64,000 nt of DNA from Okibacterium sp. HSC-33S16 (GCF_024171565.1 NZ_JALJZZ010000004.1:124001-188000), one strand, 5' to 3'; positions 17,618 to 26,552 are shown, numbered from the stretch's first letter. Translations and numbers: made by a program. The notes: generated by a model from the letters alone, not told the origin.

Positions 17618-17746
17618 TCAACCGTGAGAGCACCGCTCGGAGGAAGCGAGAAGGCGCAGCTCGCGCCGGTATCCGAACACGGCCACTCCGCGGAGGGCGT
17701 TCGGACGCCGCGCCTCAAGGGCGACGTGAGCGGCGAAGGTGGTCAT
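17618..17746 (-). CDS. putative 42-residue small protein, leaderless
   Basis: A 42-codon frame from ATG at 17746 to TGA. Third positions are mostly G or C, as in neighbouring genes. The predicted peptide starts MTTFAAHVALEARRPN, is basic toward the C-terminus (GYRRELRLL) and has one Cys near the end. No membrane segment is seen. It has its own promoter-like pair directly upstream and an intrinsic terminator directly downstream, which supports a separate transcription unit. No ribosome site is needed if the transcript starts at the ATG. Function unknown. It could instead be a leader for the zinc-finger gene. Confidence 0.45.
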   Translation of the reverse strand: MTTFAAHVALEARRPNALRGVAVFGYRRELRLLASSERCSHG

Positions 17747-17752
17747 GGCCTC

Positions 17753-17780
17753 ACCATAGCCCAGAAGATAAAAAAGGCAA
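17753..17780 (-). promoter_or_regulatory. promoter-like -35/-10 pair for the small gene
   Basis: On the minus strand, TTGCCT (17780-17775) and TATGGT (17758-17753) are separated by 16 bases. The -10 ends six bases before the ATG at 17746, the geometry of a leaderless transcript. Confidence 0.5.
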
Positions 17781-17795
17781 GTTGGCGGCGAAGCG

Positions 17796-19136
17796 TCAGT
17801 GGCGGTGGCGGTGGCTGTGGTCGGCTGGGTCGGTGTCGTCGGAGGAGAGGTCACGCAGTCGCTCGAGATCGGCGGCCAGAAGGCCCGGTTCTTTCTCGAG
17901 CCCCTCGAGAAGCAGGTCCATCTGGCGGCGGAGAGCGGGGACGCGTTCGGGCCGGTGGTTGTCGGACACGTGGGTGACGAGCATGCGGAGAACGCGTAGA
18001 AGGGACGCCGCCACCTCGGGCTGGTCGAGGCAGGTCTGGCGAATCTGGTCGAAGGCGTGCTCGACGTACTCGTCATGGTCCAGGTTCCACGGCGACAGCA
18101 GCACGCGGTCGGAGTCGTCCTGCAGGGCGGCAGGGGCCAGCGGCTCGACGAGCACGGTGCGCAGCAGGCTGCCGAGTCGCAGAATCACTTCAATCGCGGT
18201 CGTCGGGTCGTTGATCGCGGGGCTCAGTGCGCGCAGCCCGATGTCGACGAGCTGCCGCACGGTGAAGTCGAGGTCCTGCAAGAGCGTGCGGGTGTCGGCG
18301 ATCTCGACGGTTCCCGACAGCATCCGCAGCGCTTTCTCCGACGGCGTTGGCCAGACCCGTAACAGCGGCTCGCCGCGGTGAATGTAGGCGCCGACGCGGG
18401 TCTCCAGTCGAACGTGAGTGCCCGCGGGCACGGTACGCAGCAGGTGCTCAGCGTTGACCTGGCTCACCCAGCCGTTGACCTCACACGGCACGATGAGTGC
18501 ATCGCTCGGAGCAGGGAACGCCGTCGGGTCCACCGCCCGGGATCCGCTCGGCAGCCGCCCGAGCGAGGCCACAACCGACTCACCCTCATTCCCGATCACC
18601 CGTACGAGGTTGCCGACCTGCAGCCCCCGGGCCAAATGGTCGAGGTGCACGATGATGCCGATCACCGTGATGAGCGTCAGCACGATCGCGAGGGTCAGCG
18701 ACACCCGCGGCGCCGGCGCTGTCGGCTCCCCGCTCAGGCTCGGCAGAATGAGCACGCAGTAGAAGAAGGTCCCGACGAGCAGCCCGATCACGGTTTGGCT
18801 CAGCCGATCCCGAATGAACGTGCGCATCGCACGCGGCGAGAACTGGTTGCTCGCGAGCTGCAGGCTCACCACGGTGAGCGAGAAGACGACACCAACGGTT
18901 GTGATCATCGCCCCGGCGACGGTGGCCAGCAGCCAGGTCGCCGCGTTGCTGTTCATCGCGAGGAGGAACGGCAGTCGAGCGTCGTGCCCGAGCGCCCGAT
19001 CGAGTGCGCTCGCACCAATGGCGAGGGCGATCCCGCCCACCATCACGAGGGCAGGAAACAGAAACAGGCTCTCGGTGAACCGGTACCGCACGGCGGCGAG
19101 CCGCAGATCCCACGCCATCTTGCTCCGTCGAGCCAT
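17796..19136 (-). CDS. DUF2254 domain membrane protein
   Basis: 446 residues. Four membrane helices lie in the first 165 residues. They include the family-typical SNAATWLLATVAGAMITTVG and FSLTVVSLQLASNQFSPRAM. A large C-terminal cytoplasmic or extracytoplasmic region follows (about 170-446) with GWVSQVNAEHLL, a conserved DVDIGLRALSPAINDPTTA-like stretch and a charged His-rich tail (SHRHRH). These match DUF2254, a widespread actinobacterial and proteobacterial family without assigned function. It is the first of a minus-strand series but lies 36 bases from the cyclodeaminase-like gene upstream, so the two may be co-transcribed. Confidence 0.9.
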   Translation of the reverse strand: MARRSKMAWDLRLAAVRYRFTESLFLFPALVMVGGIALAIGASALDRALGHDARLPFLLAMNSNAATWLLATVAGAMITTVGVVFSLTVVSLQLASNQFSPRAMRTFIRDRLSQTVIGLLVGTFFYCVLILPSLSGEPTAPAPRVSLTLAIVLTLITVIGIIVHLDHLARGLQVGNLVRVIGNEGESVVASLGRLPSGSRAVDPTAFPAPSDALIVPCEVNGWVSQVNAEHLLRTVPAGTHVRLETRVGAYIHRGEPLLRVWPTPSEKALRMLSGTVEIADTRTLLQDLDFTVRQLVDIGLRALSPAINDPTTAIEVILRLGSLLRTVLVEPLAPAALQDDSDRVLLSPWNLDHDEYVEHAFDQIRQTCLDQPEVAASLLRVLRMLVTHVSDNHRPERVPALRRQMDLLLEGLEKEPGLLAADLERLRDLSSDDTDPADHSHRHRH

Positions 19137-19172
19137 GCTCCTCCTCCCGTGTCGACGCTCGTCGAGCTGCCC

Positions 19173-19835
19173 TCAGTCCTGCAGCTCCGCGGGCGTCGCC
19201 CGGTTCTCCACCTCGGCGGTGAGCCGGTCGATGCGGTCGAGGACAGCCGTGAGTTCCTCGACGTCTTTCCAGAGATGCGGATGCTGTTCGCGCACGTCGG
19301 TCAGCGGCTGCCCATTCGAGGGCAGCGCGCCCAGATCGAAGCTCGCGTTCGTGCGCGCACCGGCAACCGCGGCCCGCAGGGCGCCGCAGGCCACCGCGAT
19401 GTCCGCGATGAGAGCGGGGTTCCCGTGCCGGGCCAGCCACTCGAGGTCGTCGACTGCCGCAGCACCCTGGGCACCGAGATCAGCGGATGATTGAGCCGCG
19501 TCCAGCGACGCGTCGCGGATCGCTTCTTTCCGGTCCTCGCCGGGTTCGATGCGAAACGCGCGGCCGAAGGATTTCGAGGCCGAGGCATCCGCATCGGCAA
19601 GTTCCAGTGCCCTCTCGCGACCGTTCGCCGCGCGTCGCTTCACCGCGTCGAGTTCGGCTTGGGAATCGTCGTCCACCTCGGTGTATCCGGCGACCATGGA
19701 AGTCAGTGCGTAGGTGATCGAGAGCATCACGCCTGAGGCAGCGCCGCCGCCGGGAGCGCCGGTGGACTGGGCCAGCGCCGCCGTCCAGGACTCGATGGTG
19801 GCTGAGCGGGCGGAGGCTGGGGTCGAGTCGTCCAT
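19173..19835 (-). CDS. cyclodeaminase/cyclohydrolase family protein (FchA-like)
   Basis: 220 residues from ATG at 19835; the frame extends upstream, but homology begins just after this Met. The start SWTAALAQSTGAPGGGAASG is the signature of formimidoyl-tetrahydrofolate cyclodeaminase and methenyl-THF cyclohydrolase FchA. The Gly-rich loop binds the folate tail. The remainder is all-helical, as in the family. It would act in one-carbon metabolism in the cytosol, converting methenyl-THF or formimino-THF. No histidine-degradation or folate gene is adjacent, so the precise reaction is open. Confidence 0.85.
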   Translation of the reverse strand: MDDSTPASARSATIESWTAALAQSTGAPGGGAASGVMLSITYALTSMVAGYTEVDDDSQAELDAVKRRAANGRERALELADADASASKSFGRAFRIEPGEDRKEAIRDASLDAAQSSADLGAQGAAAVDDLEWLARHGNPALIADIAVACGALRAAVAGARTNASFDLGALPSNGQPLTDVREQHPHLWKDVEELTAVLDRIDRLTAEVENRATPAELQD

Positions 19836-19914
19836 GATCCAAGTCTTGCGTGACCGGTCTCTTTTCGTCTCGGCCTTGAGTTCTGGATCCAGCGGTGTCA
19901 GAGAGAAGAAGAAG

Positions 19915-20475
19915 CTATCGCTCCGGATATCGATCCTGCTGCGCCTGTGCACGCAAACCGAATCGTTCCGCGATGAGAGCAGCACTCTCCTCAGCGGAGC
20001 TCGCCTCGGTGTCGATCTCGAGATCGACGGGTGGATGTTCTACCGGGCCATGCGTCTCGTTGCGCACGCGGCGCAAGGTGCTCACGTCGTTCAACTTATG
20101 AAAACTGTGACGATCCTCGTTTTCGATCCTGCGTTCTTGCTCAGTGTCCGACACGGTTAGACGCACGAAACGGACGTAACCCCCTGATCGCTCGACGAGC
20201 TCACGGACCCGGCGGGAGAAACCAAGAGGAACCGTCGGTTCCGGCGTGAATGTGAACGAGAGTGATCGGCCGATCGTGGCGGCGTCGCCGATCACGTCGA
20301 GCCAGAAACGTTCTCGGAGGCGAACGAACGGCTCACTGCCGAAGGCAAAGACGGTCGTCAGGGTGTCGACGACCAGGTGATTGTGAAACGCGGGGTAGCC
20401 GACGAGCTGCTCGAGGGCGCGGGCGGTAGTCAGTTTTCCAGCCGCAGCCGGGCCGTGGAGGAATATGAGTTCCAT
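19915..20475 (-). CDS. P-loop small-molecule kinase-like protein
   Basis: 186 residues from ATG at 20475. The N-terminal Walker A reads GPAAAGKLTTA, the variant with Leu after the Lys seen in a family often labelled shikimate-kinase-like or AAA_33. Another conserved patch is FHNHLVVDTL near residue 31 and FVRLTVSDTEQERRIENEDR near 110-130, the lid/arginine region. It has no shikimate-binding pattern that I can recognise, so the phosphate acceptor is unknown. The ORF ends 79 bases before the cyclodeaminase-like gene start, on the same strand. Confidence 0.75.
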   Translation of the reverse strand: MELIFLHGPAAAGKLTTARALEQLVGYPAFHNHLVVDTLTTVFAFGSEPFVRLRERFWLDVIGDAATIGRSLSFTFTPEPTVPLGFSRRVRELVERSGGYVRFVRLTVSDTEQERRIENEDRHSFHKLNDVSTLRRVRNETHGPVEHPPVDLEIDTEASSAEESAALIAERFGLRAQAQQDRYPER

Positions 20476-20519
20476 GGGTTCATCGTCCTGGCAGGCGCGT
20501 GGAGTGCTCAATGCCCGAG

Positions 20520-21527
20520 TCACTCCCGTGTGGTGCCTCGTGCGACGAGCATGCTCGGACTGATGAGATGCTGCGGGGGAACGTCCTGTCCCGCAATGCG
20601 CTGGTCGATAAGCGCGGCGGCGCGCTGGACCATCCAGTCATGGCTGGGGTCAATGGTCGTGAGCCCTGGTGTCATGTGCTCACCGAGCGCGAGGTTGTCG
20701 AACCCGACGATCTGCACGTCCTCCGGAACTCGGAGGCCCGCGTCATGGACGCCAGCCATCACACCAAACGCCACCTGATCCGTCACGGCGAAAATGCCGT
20801 CAATCTCAGGCGTCTGAGCAAGCCGTTCACGCACTGCAATTCTGGCGCAAGCGACCTCAAGTTCTGCGAGTTCCAGAACGCCGTCAGGTCGCGGGGTCAG
20901 CCCCGCATCCGATTGTGCTCGCTCCCACCCTCGAGTGCGTGCCGCGGTCATCGACTGTCTGCCCTCATCGCCCCCACCGACGATGAGAAGGTGTCGCGCC
21001 CCACGCTCGATGAGATGGCCCGTCGCCAGGTGAGCGCCCGCTTCATTGTCGAGTTGCACGTGGTCGAAGCGTCGGGGCATCCCTTGCTCGCCGAGAAGTA
21101 CAATCGGCACAGAGGTCTGAAGCTTGTCCACATCGTCGTAGTGCAACCCCACAACGCTCAGGAGTACGGCATCGTAGGTCGCGATTCTCGCGTGCGACAG
21201 TGCGGCTAGTTCTCCCTCCGCGCTTGCTCCACTTTGCTCGACGCTGAGATGGCGCCCCGTCTTGGCGAGTTCGGTCGCGAGCCGAGCGGCGAGTTCACCA
21301 AAGTAGGGGTGGTCGAAACGCGGAACGATCAACCCAACGGTCCCGGTCAGACCATTTCGAAGTCGCCGTGCCGTCAGATTGACCTCATATCCGAGGCGTT
21401 CCACCGCCTCGAGGACTCGTAGGCGCGTTTCGGTGCCGACCGCGCCCGGTCGGCCATTGATCACATTGGAAACCGTCATCAGTGACACCCCAGACGCGCG
21501 GGCCACGTCACGCATCGTGATCGTCAT
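20520..21527 (-). CDS. LacI-family transcriptional regulator
   Basis: 335 residues. The N-terminal LacI helix-turn-helix MRDVARASGVSLMTVSNVIN is at about 5-24, followed by the hinge helix and a periplasmic-binding-protein-like effector domain from about 60. AAGGAG precedes the ATG on the minus strand. It is divergent from a sugar ABC importer and arabinofuranosidase operon, and a LacI-type operator lies between them. It most likely represses that operon until arabinose or an arabino-oligosaccharide binds. It may also control itself because the operator is 160 bases from its own start. Confidence 0.93.
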   Translation of the reverse strand: MTITMRDVARASGVSLMTVSNVINGRPGAVGTETRLRVLEAVERLGYEVNLTARRLRNGLTGTVGLIVPRFDHPYFGELAARLATELAKTGRHLSVEQSGASAEGELAALSHARIATYDAVLLSVVGLHYDDVDKLQTSVPIVLLGEQGMPRRFDHVQLDNEAGAHLATGHLIERGARHLLIVGGGDEGRQSMTAARTRGWERAQSDAGLTPRPDGVLELAELEVACARIAVRERLAQTPEIDGIFAVTDQVAFGVMAGVHDAGLRVPEDVQIVGFDNLALGEHMTPGLTTIDPSHDWMVQRAAALIDQRIAGQDVPPQHLISPSMLVARGTTRE

Positions 21528-21647
21528 GTGTGGGTCTCCTTGTTCTACATCCTTGAGTATCCGCGCCTCTGGGTATCCCGAAGTCTATGGTCGGAAAGCC
21601 CGTGGGCCGGACTTTCTGCATCGTTGTAAATATTTCACTCCGCAGTA

Positions 21648-21677
21648 TTGACAGCTGCGATCAGAGGCAGCTAACGT
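21648..21677 (+). promoter_or_regulatory. predicted promoter of the sugar-uptake operon
   Basis: TTGACA at 21648-21653 matches the -35 consensus exactly. TAACGT at 21672-21677 is a plausible -10 after an 18-base spacer. The start site would fall near 21684, just before the palindromic operator. Confidence 0.5.
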
Positions 21678-21688
21678 TTTCCGCACCT

Positions 21689-21708
21689 GAGCTATAACGA
21701 TATAGCTC
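21689..21708. promoter_or_regulatory. LacI-type operator
   Basis: GAGCTATAACGATATAGCTC is symmetric at 18 of 20 positions around a central CG, the hallmark of LacI-family sites. It overlaps the predicted transcription start region of the ABC operon, where a bound repressor would block initiation. Confidence 0.75.
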
Positions 21709-21768
21709 TCGACCGCGACTGAAGCGTTTTTCGCTCGCACCGCTTTCATGCGAATAAAGGAGTTCTTC

Positions 21769-23016
21769 ATGAAATCTCGCACCCTGCGCGCTGTAGCCCT
21801 TGTGGCTGGCGCCTCGCTCGCCCTCGTCACTGCGGGGTGTAGTGCCGGCAGCGCCTCTGATGACGGAAGCACAACAATTTCTTTCCTGTCGTGGACAGGT
21901 CAGGAGCAGATGAAACCTATCCTTGAGGCGTTCCACGAGGAGCACCCCGAGGTGACGGTGAAAGCGTCGTACTCGCCGCCGGTGGCGGAGTACATTCAGA
22001 CGTTGCAGACTCGCGTTCTCTCCGGCACCGCTCCCGACGTCTTCGTGATCGCCGCCGAGAACAAGACCAATCTCATTGACTCGGGTGCCGTCATCGACCT
22101 GGCCGACGAGCCGTTCATGGATGGTGTTCAGGAGTTCAACCTGGACACCTACGGACGCGACGGAGCTCGCTACGGACTCTCGCTGTCGTCCTGGGCTGCC
22201 GGCTACGCCTATAACAAAGACATGCTGGCTGAGGTGGGCTACGACGGCATTCCGGAAACCTGGGACGAGTTCCTGAAAATGCTGAAGGCGCTGAAGGATG
22301 CTGGCCACACCCCGTTCCTCGAGAGCGTTGACCAGCTGCCGACCACAGTCTCGGCCATGCTCGGCGCAAAGACCTCGGAGATGGAACCAAGCCTGGACGA
22401 GCAGATCTTCTCCGGCGACTCCACCTTCGAGGACGAGTGGACACCCATTCTCGAGGAGTACAACAAGCTCTTCACCGAAGACCTCGTGTCCTCCGACGTC
22501 GTGGCTCTCGACGGTGACCAGGTTCGTGACGAGTTCGCCAACGAACGCGTCGCGATCATCAACGCTGGCCCGTGGATCATCAATGCGGTTCAAGAAGCCA
22601 ACCCTGAGCTGAACTGGGCGTTCGGGCAGGTTCCCGGTCTGGCCGACGGTAAGCCGTACCAGGCCGGCGCAGCTGCACCGGGCTACGCAATCAGCGCGAA
22701 GTCCGACGAAGCAAAGCAGAAAGCGGCGAAGACGTTCCTCGGCTGGCTGGCCTCCGAGGACGGTGTCGAGATGTTCCACGAGGCAACGAACGACGTCACC
22801 GTCACCGAGAACTTCGAGCCCCAGGTCAACCCGGTCTTCGAGTCGATGGTCGAGCCTATCCGTGGTGGCGAGCTGTACTTGCCGATGATCTCCTGGCAGC
22901 GCAAGGAGGACCTGCTGAACGTTGAGGTTGTTGCGCAGATCCAGCGCATGATTCAGGGCCAGATCTCCGCTGAAGAGGTTGCCGCCGCTCTCGACGCAAA
23001 GCTCGCTGGCTCCTAA
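21769..23016 (+). CDS. sugar ABC transporter substrate-binding lipoprotein
   Basis: 415 residues. I chose the ATG at 21769 because AAAGGAG lies six bases before it; the ATG at 21748 lacks a site. The signal peptide ends in the lipobox VTAGC with Cys at 24. The mature protein has the family 1 solute-binding pattern (TISFLSWTGQEQMKPILEAFHEEHP, later GAAAPGYAISAKSD and AAKTFLGWLASEDG). It would bind a mono- or oligosaccharide outside the cell for the two permeases downstream. The neighbouring GH51 enzyme suggests arabino-oligosaccharides. The ATPase is not encoded here; such importers often share MsiK. Confidence 0.92.
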   Translation: MKSRTLRAVALVAGASLALVTAGCSAGSASDDGSTTISFLSWTGQEQMKPILEAFHEEHPEVTVKASYSPPVAEYIQTLQTRVLSGTAPDVFVIAAENKTNLIDSGAVIDLADEPFMDGVQEFNLDTYGRDGARYGLSLSSWAAGYAYNKDMLAEVGYDGIPETWDEFLKMLKALKDAGHTPFLESVDQLPTTVSAMLGAKTSEMEPSLDEQIFSGDSTFEDEWTPILEEYNKLFTEDLVSSDVVALDGDQVRDEFANERVAIINAGPWIINAVQEANPELNWAFGQVPGLADGKPYQAGAAAPGYAISAKSDEAKQKAAKTFLGWLASEDGVEMFHEATNDVTVTENFEPQVNPVFESMVEPIRGGELYLPMISWQRKEDLLNVEVVAQIQRMIQGQISAEEVAAALDAKLAGS

Positions 23017-23025
23017 GCTCCGATC

Positions 23026-23061
23026 CGGTTGAGGCGGGGCCGCAGGGTCCCGCCTCAACCG
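23026..23061 (+). repeat. intercistronic stem-loop after the binding-protein gene
   Basis: Thirteen-base perfect arms (CGGTTGAGGCGGG / CCCGCCTCAACCG) with a ten-base loop lie between the binding-protein and first permease genes. No T-run follows. It probably attenuates transcription or shields the upstream mRNA so that the binding protein is made in excess. Confidence 0.8.
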
Positions 23062-23078
23062 CAACGAGGTAATCGACT

Positions 23079-24029
23079 ATGTCTACACGTGTCTCAGAGA
23101 TCGCTCCGACCGCACCACCCGTCGTCCGCCGTCGCCGGTCCATCGAGGGTGGATGGAAGCAAATCACGATCAACCGGGCGTTCCTGCTGCCCGCGATTGT
23201 CGTCTTCATCTTCCTGTTCATCATCCCGCTCGGCCAAGGCTTCTACTGGAGCCTGACCGACTTCACCGGCTACAGCACCGACGCGAACTTTATCGGCTTC
23301 GCCAACTACGCGGAGATTCTCCGTGATCCGTCCATGCTCTCGAGCTTGTCCTTCACCGTGCTGTTCGCGGTAGGCACGACGGTGCTGGTGACCTGCCTGG
23401 CCATCCCGCTCGCTGTGCAACTGAACAAGGCGTTCTTTGGCCGAAACTTCGTCCGCTCCCTGTGGTTCTTTCCGGCCGTGCCGAGCATGGCGATCCTTGG
23501 CCTGGTGTGGAGCTACATCCTGTCGCCATTGCCGTCGGGTGTCTTCAACACACTCCTTAACGACTGGTTCGGTATCGACTCCGTGTCTTGGCTGTCGGAT
23601 AACTCGCTTGCGCGAGCATCCGTCATCCTCGTCGGCGTCTGGGCACAGGTCGGGTGGCACGCGGTGTTGTATATCGCCTACCTCCAGGCCATTCCATCGG
23701 AGTACTACGAGGTGGCCAAGATCGACGGCGCCAACGCGCGCCAGCAGTTCTTCGGCATCACGCTGCCGCTGTTGACCCCGGCCATGGTGATCAGCTCGTT
23801 CCTGCTGCTCACCAGCGGACTCAAGGTCTTCGAGCTGCCGTACACGCTCACCAACGGAGGCCCAGGGTTCGCGACCTACACCATCACCCAGTCGCTGATC
23901 ACCTCCGGTGTTGGCCAGGGCCGATATGGGCTCGCGTCCGCGCTCGCCGTCATGTTCACGATTGTCGTGGCGATCGTCGGCTTCAGCCAGCTGAAGATCA
24001 CCAGCTCTATCGGTAGGAGATTCTCGTGA
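23079..24029 (+). CDS. sugar ABC transporter permease (MalF-like)
   Basis: 316 residues with six main membrane helices. The EAA loop YYEVAKIDGANARQQFFGIT near residues 210-230 is the ATPase-contact motif of binding-protein-dependent permeases. The first helix follows a 30-residue cytoplasmic N-terminus. This is the first permease of the carbohydrate uptake 1 family and pairs with the next gene product, which overlaps it by four bases (GTGA). Together they import the substrate of the upstream lipoprotein. Confidence 0.93.
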   Translation: MSTRVSEIAPTAPPVVRRRRSIEGGWKQITINRAFLLPAIVVFIFLFIIPLGQGFYWSLTDFTGYSTDANFIGFANYAEILRDPSMLSSLSFTVLFAVGTTVLVTCLAIPLAVQLNKAFFGRNFVRSLWFFPAVPSMAILGLVWSYILSPLPSGVFNTLLNDWFGIDSVSWLSDNSLARASVILVGVWAQVGWHAVLYIAYLQAIPSEYYEVAKIDGANARQQFFGITLPLLTPAMVISSFLLLTSGLKVFELPYTLTNGGPGFATYTITQSLITSGVGQGRYGLASALAVMFTIVVAIVGFSQLKITSSIGRRFS

Positions 24030-24850
24030 AAGCCTCGCTCTGGCGGCGCGCCACACTCAGCGTCGTGATGCTGGCGCTCGCGCTCATCATCGCCGTACCG
24101 CTCTACTACATCCTCATCAACACCTTCAAAACGCAGGCAGAGATGGTGTCTTCACCACTGGGCCTGCCCACACAATGGTCCTTCGCCAACTGGGCTGAGG
24201 TGCTCGGTGACCTGTCGATCTACCAGTCCTTCGGCAACACGCTCTATGTCACCGTGCTCGGAGTCGGACTCCAAGTAGTGGTCGGCGCGATGGCTGCGTA
24301 CGCCATGATCATCACGCACAGCCGGGGTGCCCGAATTCTGGCGGCGGTCCTGCTGCTCGGCTTCATGATTCCGGGACAATCCACGCTGATTCCCCTGTAC
24401 CGGACCCTCGTCGGCCTCAGCCTCGTTGACAACCTCAACGGACTCGTCGTCATGTACCTCGGCGGATCGATCTTCTGCTTCTTCCTGATCCAGGGCTACA
24501 TGCGAACGATTCCCTACGAAATCATCGAAGCCGCTCGAGTCGACGGCGCAAGTACCGTCCAAATCTTCTGGCGTATCGTCCTTCCCTTGATCAAGCCGAT
24601 CCTCATCACGGTGAGTGTCTTCCAAACCATGTGGGTGTGGAACGACTTCCTGCTGCCGACGGTGTTCATCTCCTCACCCGAGAAGCAGACCATCGTGCTG
24701 CAGGTCTACCGGGCGGTGTCCGAGTTCAGCACCGACTGGCCGGCCTTCATGACCGTGACCGTTGTCGCCCTTGTTCCCATGGTGATCTTCTTCATCTTCA
24801 CCCAGCGACACATCGTCAGCGGTCTGCTCGCCGGAAGTGTGAAGGGCTAA
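24026..24850 (+). CDS. sugar ABC transporter permease (MalG-like)
   Basis: 274 residues, GTG start overlapping the preceding stop. Six membrane helices and the EAA motif YEIIEAARVDGASTVQIFWR near 155-175. The conserved VWNDFLLP segment after the EAA loop is typical of the second permease of carbohydrate importers. The downstream arabinofuranosidase gene starts within about ten bases, so the operon reads binding protein, permease, permease, glycosidase. Confidence 0.93.
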   Translation: MKASLWRRATLSVVMLALALIIAVPLYYILINTFKTQAEMVSSPLGLPTQWSFANWAEVLGDLSIYQSFGNTLYVTVLGVGLQVVVGAMAAYAMIITHSRGARILAAVLLLGFMIPGQSTLIPLYRTLVGLSLVDNLNGLVVMYLGGSIFCFFLIQGYMRTIPYEIIEAARVDGASTVQIFWRIVLPLIKPILITVSVFQTMWVWNDFLLPTVFISSPEKQTIVLQVYRAVSEFSTDWPAFMTVTVVALVPMVIFFIFTQRHIVSGLLAGSVKG

Positions 24851-24858
24851 CCGTTTCC

Positions 24859-26424
24859 ATGAATCCCCGCTTTGAAAGTAGTTCCATGACCCCCGGCTCC
24901 GCCGACACCCTGACCGCCGTTATCAACCTTGACCTTCCCGGTCCGACCATCTCCCGCCACATCTACGGGCACTTCGCCGAGCACCTCGGGCGGTGTATCT
25001 ACGGTGGCTTCTACGTGGGCGAGGATTCGGAGATTCCGAACGAAGGTGGCATCCGCTTGGATGTTGTCGACGCGTTGCGTGCCCTTCGTATTCCGAACCT
25101 GCGCTGGCCCGGCGGATGTTTCGCCGACGAGTACCACTGGCGTGACGGTGTCGGGCCGCGTGAGGAGCGCGCCCGCACTGTGAACTCGCACTGGGGGGAC
25201 GTTGTCGAGGACAACTCATTCGGCACTCACGAGTTCATGCAGTTGTGTGAGCTGCTCGGCGCCGAACCGTACATCAACGGCAACGTGGGGTCGGGAACAG
25301 TCCGGGAGATGAGCGAGTGGGTCGAGTACCTCACCCGCGCCGACGACTCACCAATGGCGGCGCTGCGCCGGGCGAACGGTCGGGACGAGCCCTGGCAACT
25401 GTCGTTCTTCGGTATCGGCAACGAGGCCTGGGGCTGCGGTGGCAACATGACTGCTCCGCAATACACGCACCTGGCCCGCCAGTATGCGACCTACGTGCGC
25501 AACCACGGCGAGAAGCCGGTCTACAAGATCGCGGCCGGTGCGAATGTCGACGACTACGCGTGGACCGAGTCCCTGATGAAGTCGCTCTCGGGTTTGGGCG
25601 GCGCGCACGCGCAACACAAGCACGTCCAGGGGCTGTCGCTGCACTACTACACGCACAGCGGGCCGTGGGAGGACAAGGGCGAGGCAACCCGCTTCGACGA
25701 CGAGCAGTACTACGTAACCATGAAGCGTGCCCAGCGCATGGGCGAGCTCGTCCGAGGTCACGCGGCTGTGATGGACAGTTACGACCCGGAGCGCACGGTC
25801 GGCCTGATCATCGACGAGTGGGGTACGTGGTGGAACGTTGAGGAGGGAACCAACCCCGGCTTCCTCTACCAACAGAACACACTGCGCGACGCACTCGTTG
25901 CCTCGGTGCACTTCGACATCTTCCACGCGTTCGCCGACCGGGTGGCCATGGCTAACATCGCCCAGACGGTCAACGTGTTGCAGGCAATGATCCTCACCGA
26001 TCCCGACACCGGTGCGCTGGTGCTCACGCCGAGCTACCACGTCTTCGAGATGAACACGGGTCACCACGATGCGGCGTCGCTCGACGTCGGCATCAAAGGC
26101 GAGATTCCGACCCGAGAGGTCGAGGGAGCCGAATTGCCCCTCTTCTCCACCTCGGCATCGGTGAACGGCGACACCGCGCTGATCTCGCTGTCGAACCTCG
26201 ACGCCGAGACCGCTCGGACCGTTGTGCTCGACCTGCGCGGTCGCACCGTCACGGGACACTCGGCGCGGGTGCTGACGGCGCCAACACTGCACACGCACAA
26301 CACTCCGGAGCAGCCCGACGCCGTTGCGCCGGTGGCCCACACGGGTGTGCGCGAGCACAGCAACGGTCTCGAAGTGGACCTTCCGGCGCACTCGTACGTG
26401 ACGGTGCAGCTGCAGCTCGTTTAG
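24859..26424 (+). CDS. GH51 alpha-L-arabinofuranosidase
   Basis: 521 residues from ATG 24859; ATG 24886 is an alternative with a closer GAAAG. The family start ISRHIYGHFAEHLGRCIYGG is present. The acid/base Glu lies in GIGNEAWGCGGNM near 180 and the nucleophile Glu in LIIDEWGTWW near 320. The TIM barrel is followed by a beta-sandwich tail, as in GH51. No signal peptide, so it cleaves terminal arabinofuranosyl residues from imported oligosaccharides in the cytosol. The position after a sugar importer and opposite a LacI repressor supports a plant arabinan or arabinoxylan fragment pathway. Confidence 0.95.
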   Translation: MNPRFESSSMTPGSADTLTAVINLDLPGPTISRHIYGHFAEHLGRCIYGGFYVGEDSEIPNEGGIRLDVVDALRALRIPNLRWPGGCFADEYHWRDGVGPREERARTVNSHWGDVVEDNSFGTHEFMQLCELLGAEPYINGNVGSGTVREMSEWVEYLTRADDSPMAALRRANGRDEPWQLSFFGIGNEAWGCGGNMTAPQYTHLARQYATYVRNHGEKPVYKIAAGANVDDYAWTESLMKSLSGLGGAHAQHKHVQGLSLHYYTHSGPWEDKGEATRFDDEQYYVTMKRAQRMGELVRGHAAVMDSYDPERTVGLIIDEWGTWWNVEEGTNPGFLYQQNTLRDALVASVHFDIFHAFADRVAMANIAQTVNVLQAMILTDPDTGALVLTPSYHVFEMNTGHHDAASLDVGIKGEIPTREVEGAELPLFSTSASVNGDTALISLSNLDAETARTVVLDLRGRTVTGHSARVLTAPTLHTHNTPEQPDAVAPVAHTGVREHSNGLEVDLPAHSYVTVQLQLV

Positions 26425-26523
26425 GGCGAAGCGGCGTAACGGTCTCCCGCTGAGCGCTATGTCGGTCGCGAGCACATGGCAGCAGCGAGCCCATGGAGAT
26501 CTCGGAGCAATTGTGAGGGGAGT

Positions 26524-26552
26524 GGGAAGCCCGCTTGGCTGAGGGGCTTCCC
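26524..26552. terminator. bidirectional hairpin between convergent genes
   Basis: Perfect nine-base arms GGGAAGCCC and GGGCTTCCC with an eleven-base loop lie between the arabinofuranosidase stop and the stop of the facing membrane-protein gene. It can terminate both transcripts. Confidence 0.7.

Noticed and set aside
18378-19490. 370-codon plus-strand frame over the DUF2254 gene
   Set aside because: Antisense shadow with no recognisable domain; the minus strand gives a full DUF2254 protein.
21661-23064. 467-codon minus-strand frame over the sugar-binding-protein gene
   Set aside because: Composition is that of a shadow of a high-GC gene; the plus strand has a lipobox and a family 1 binding-protein pattern.
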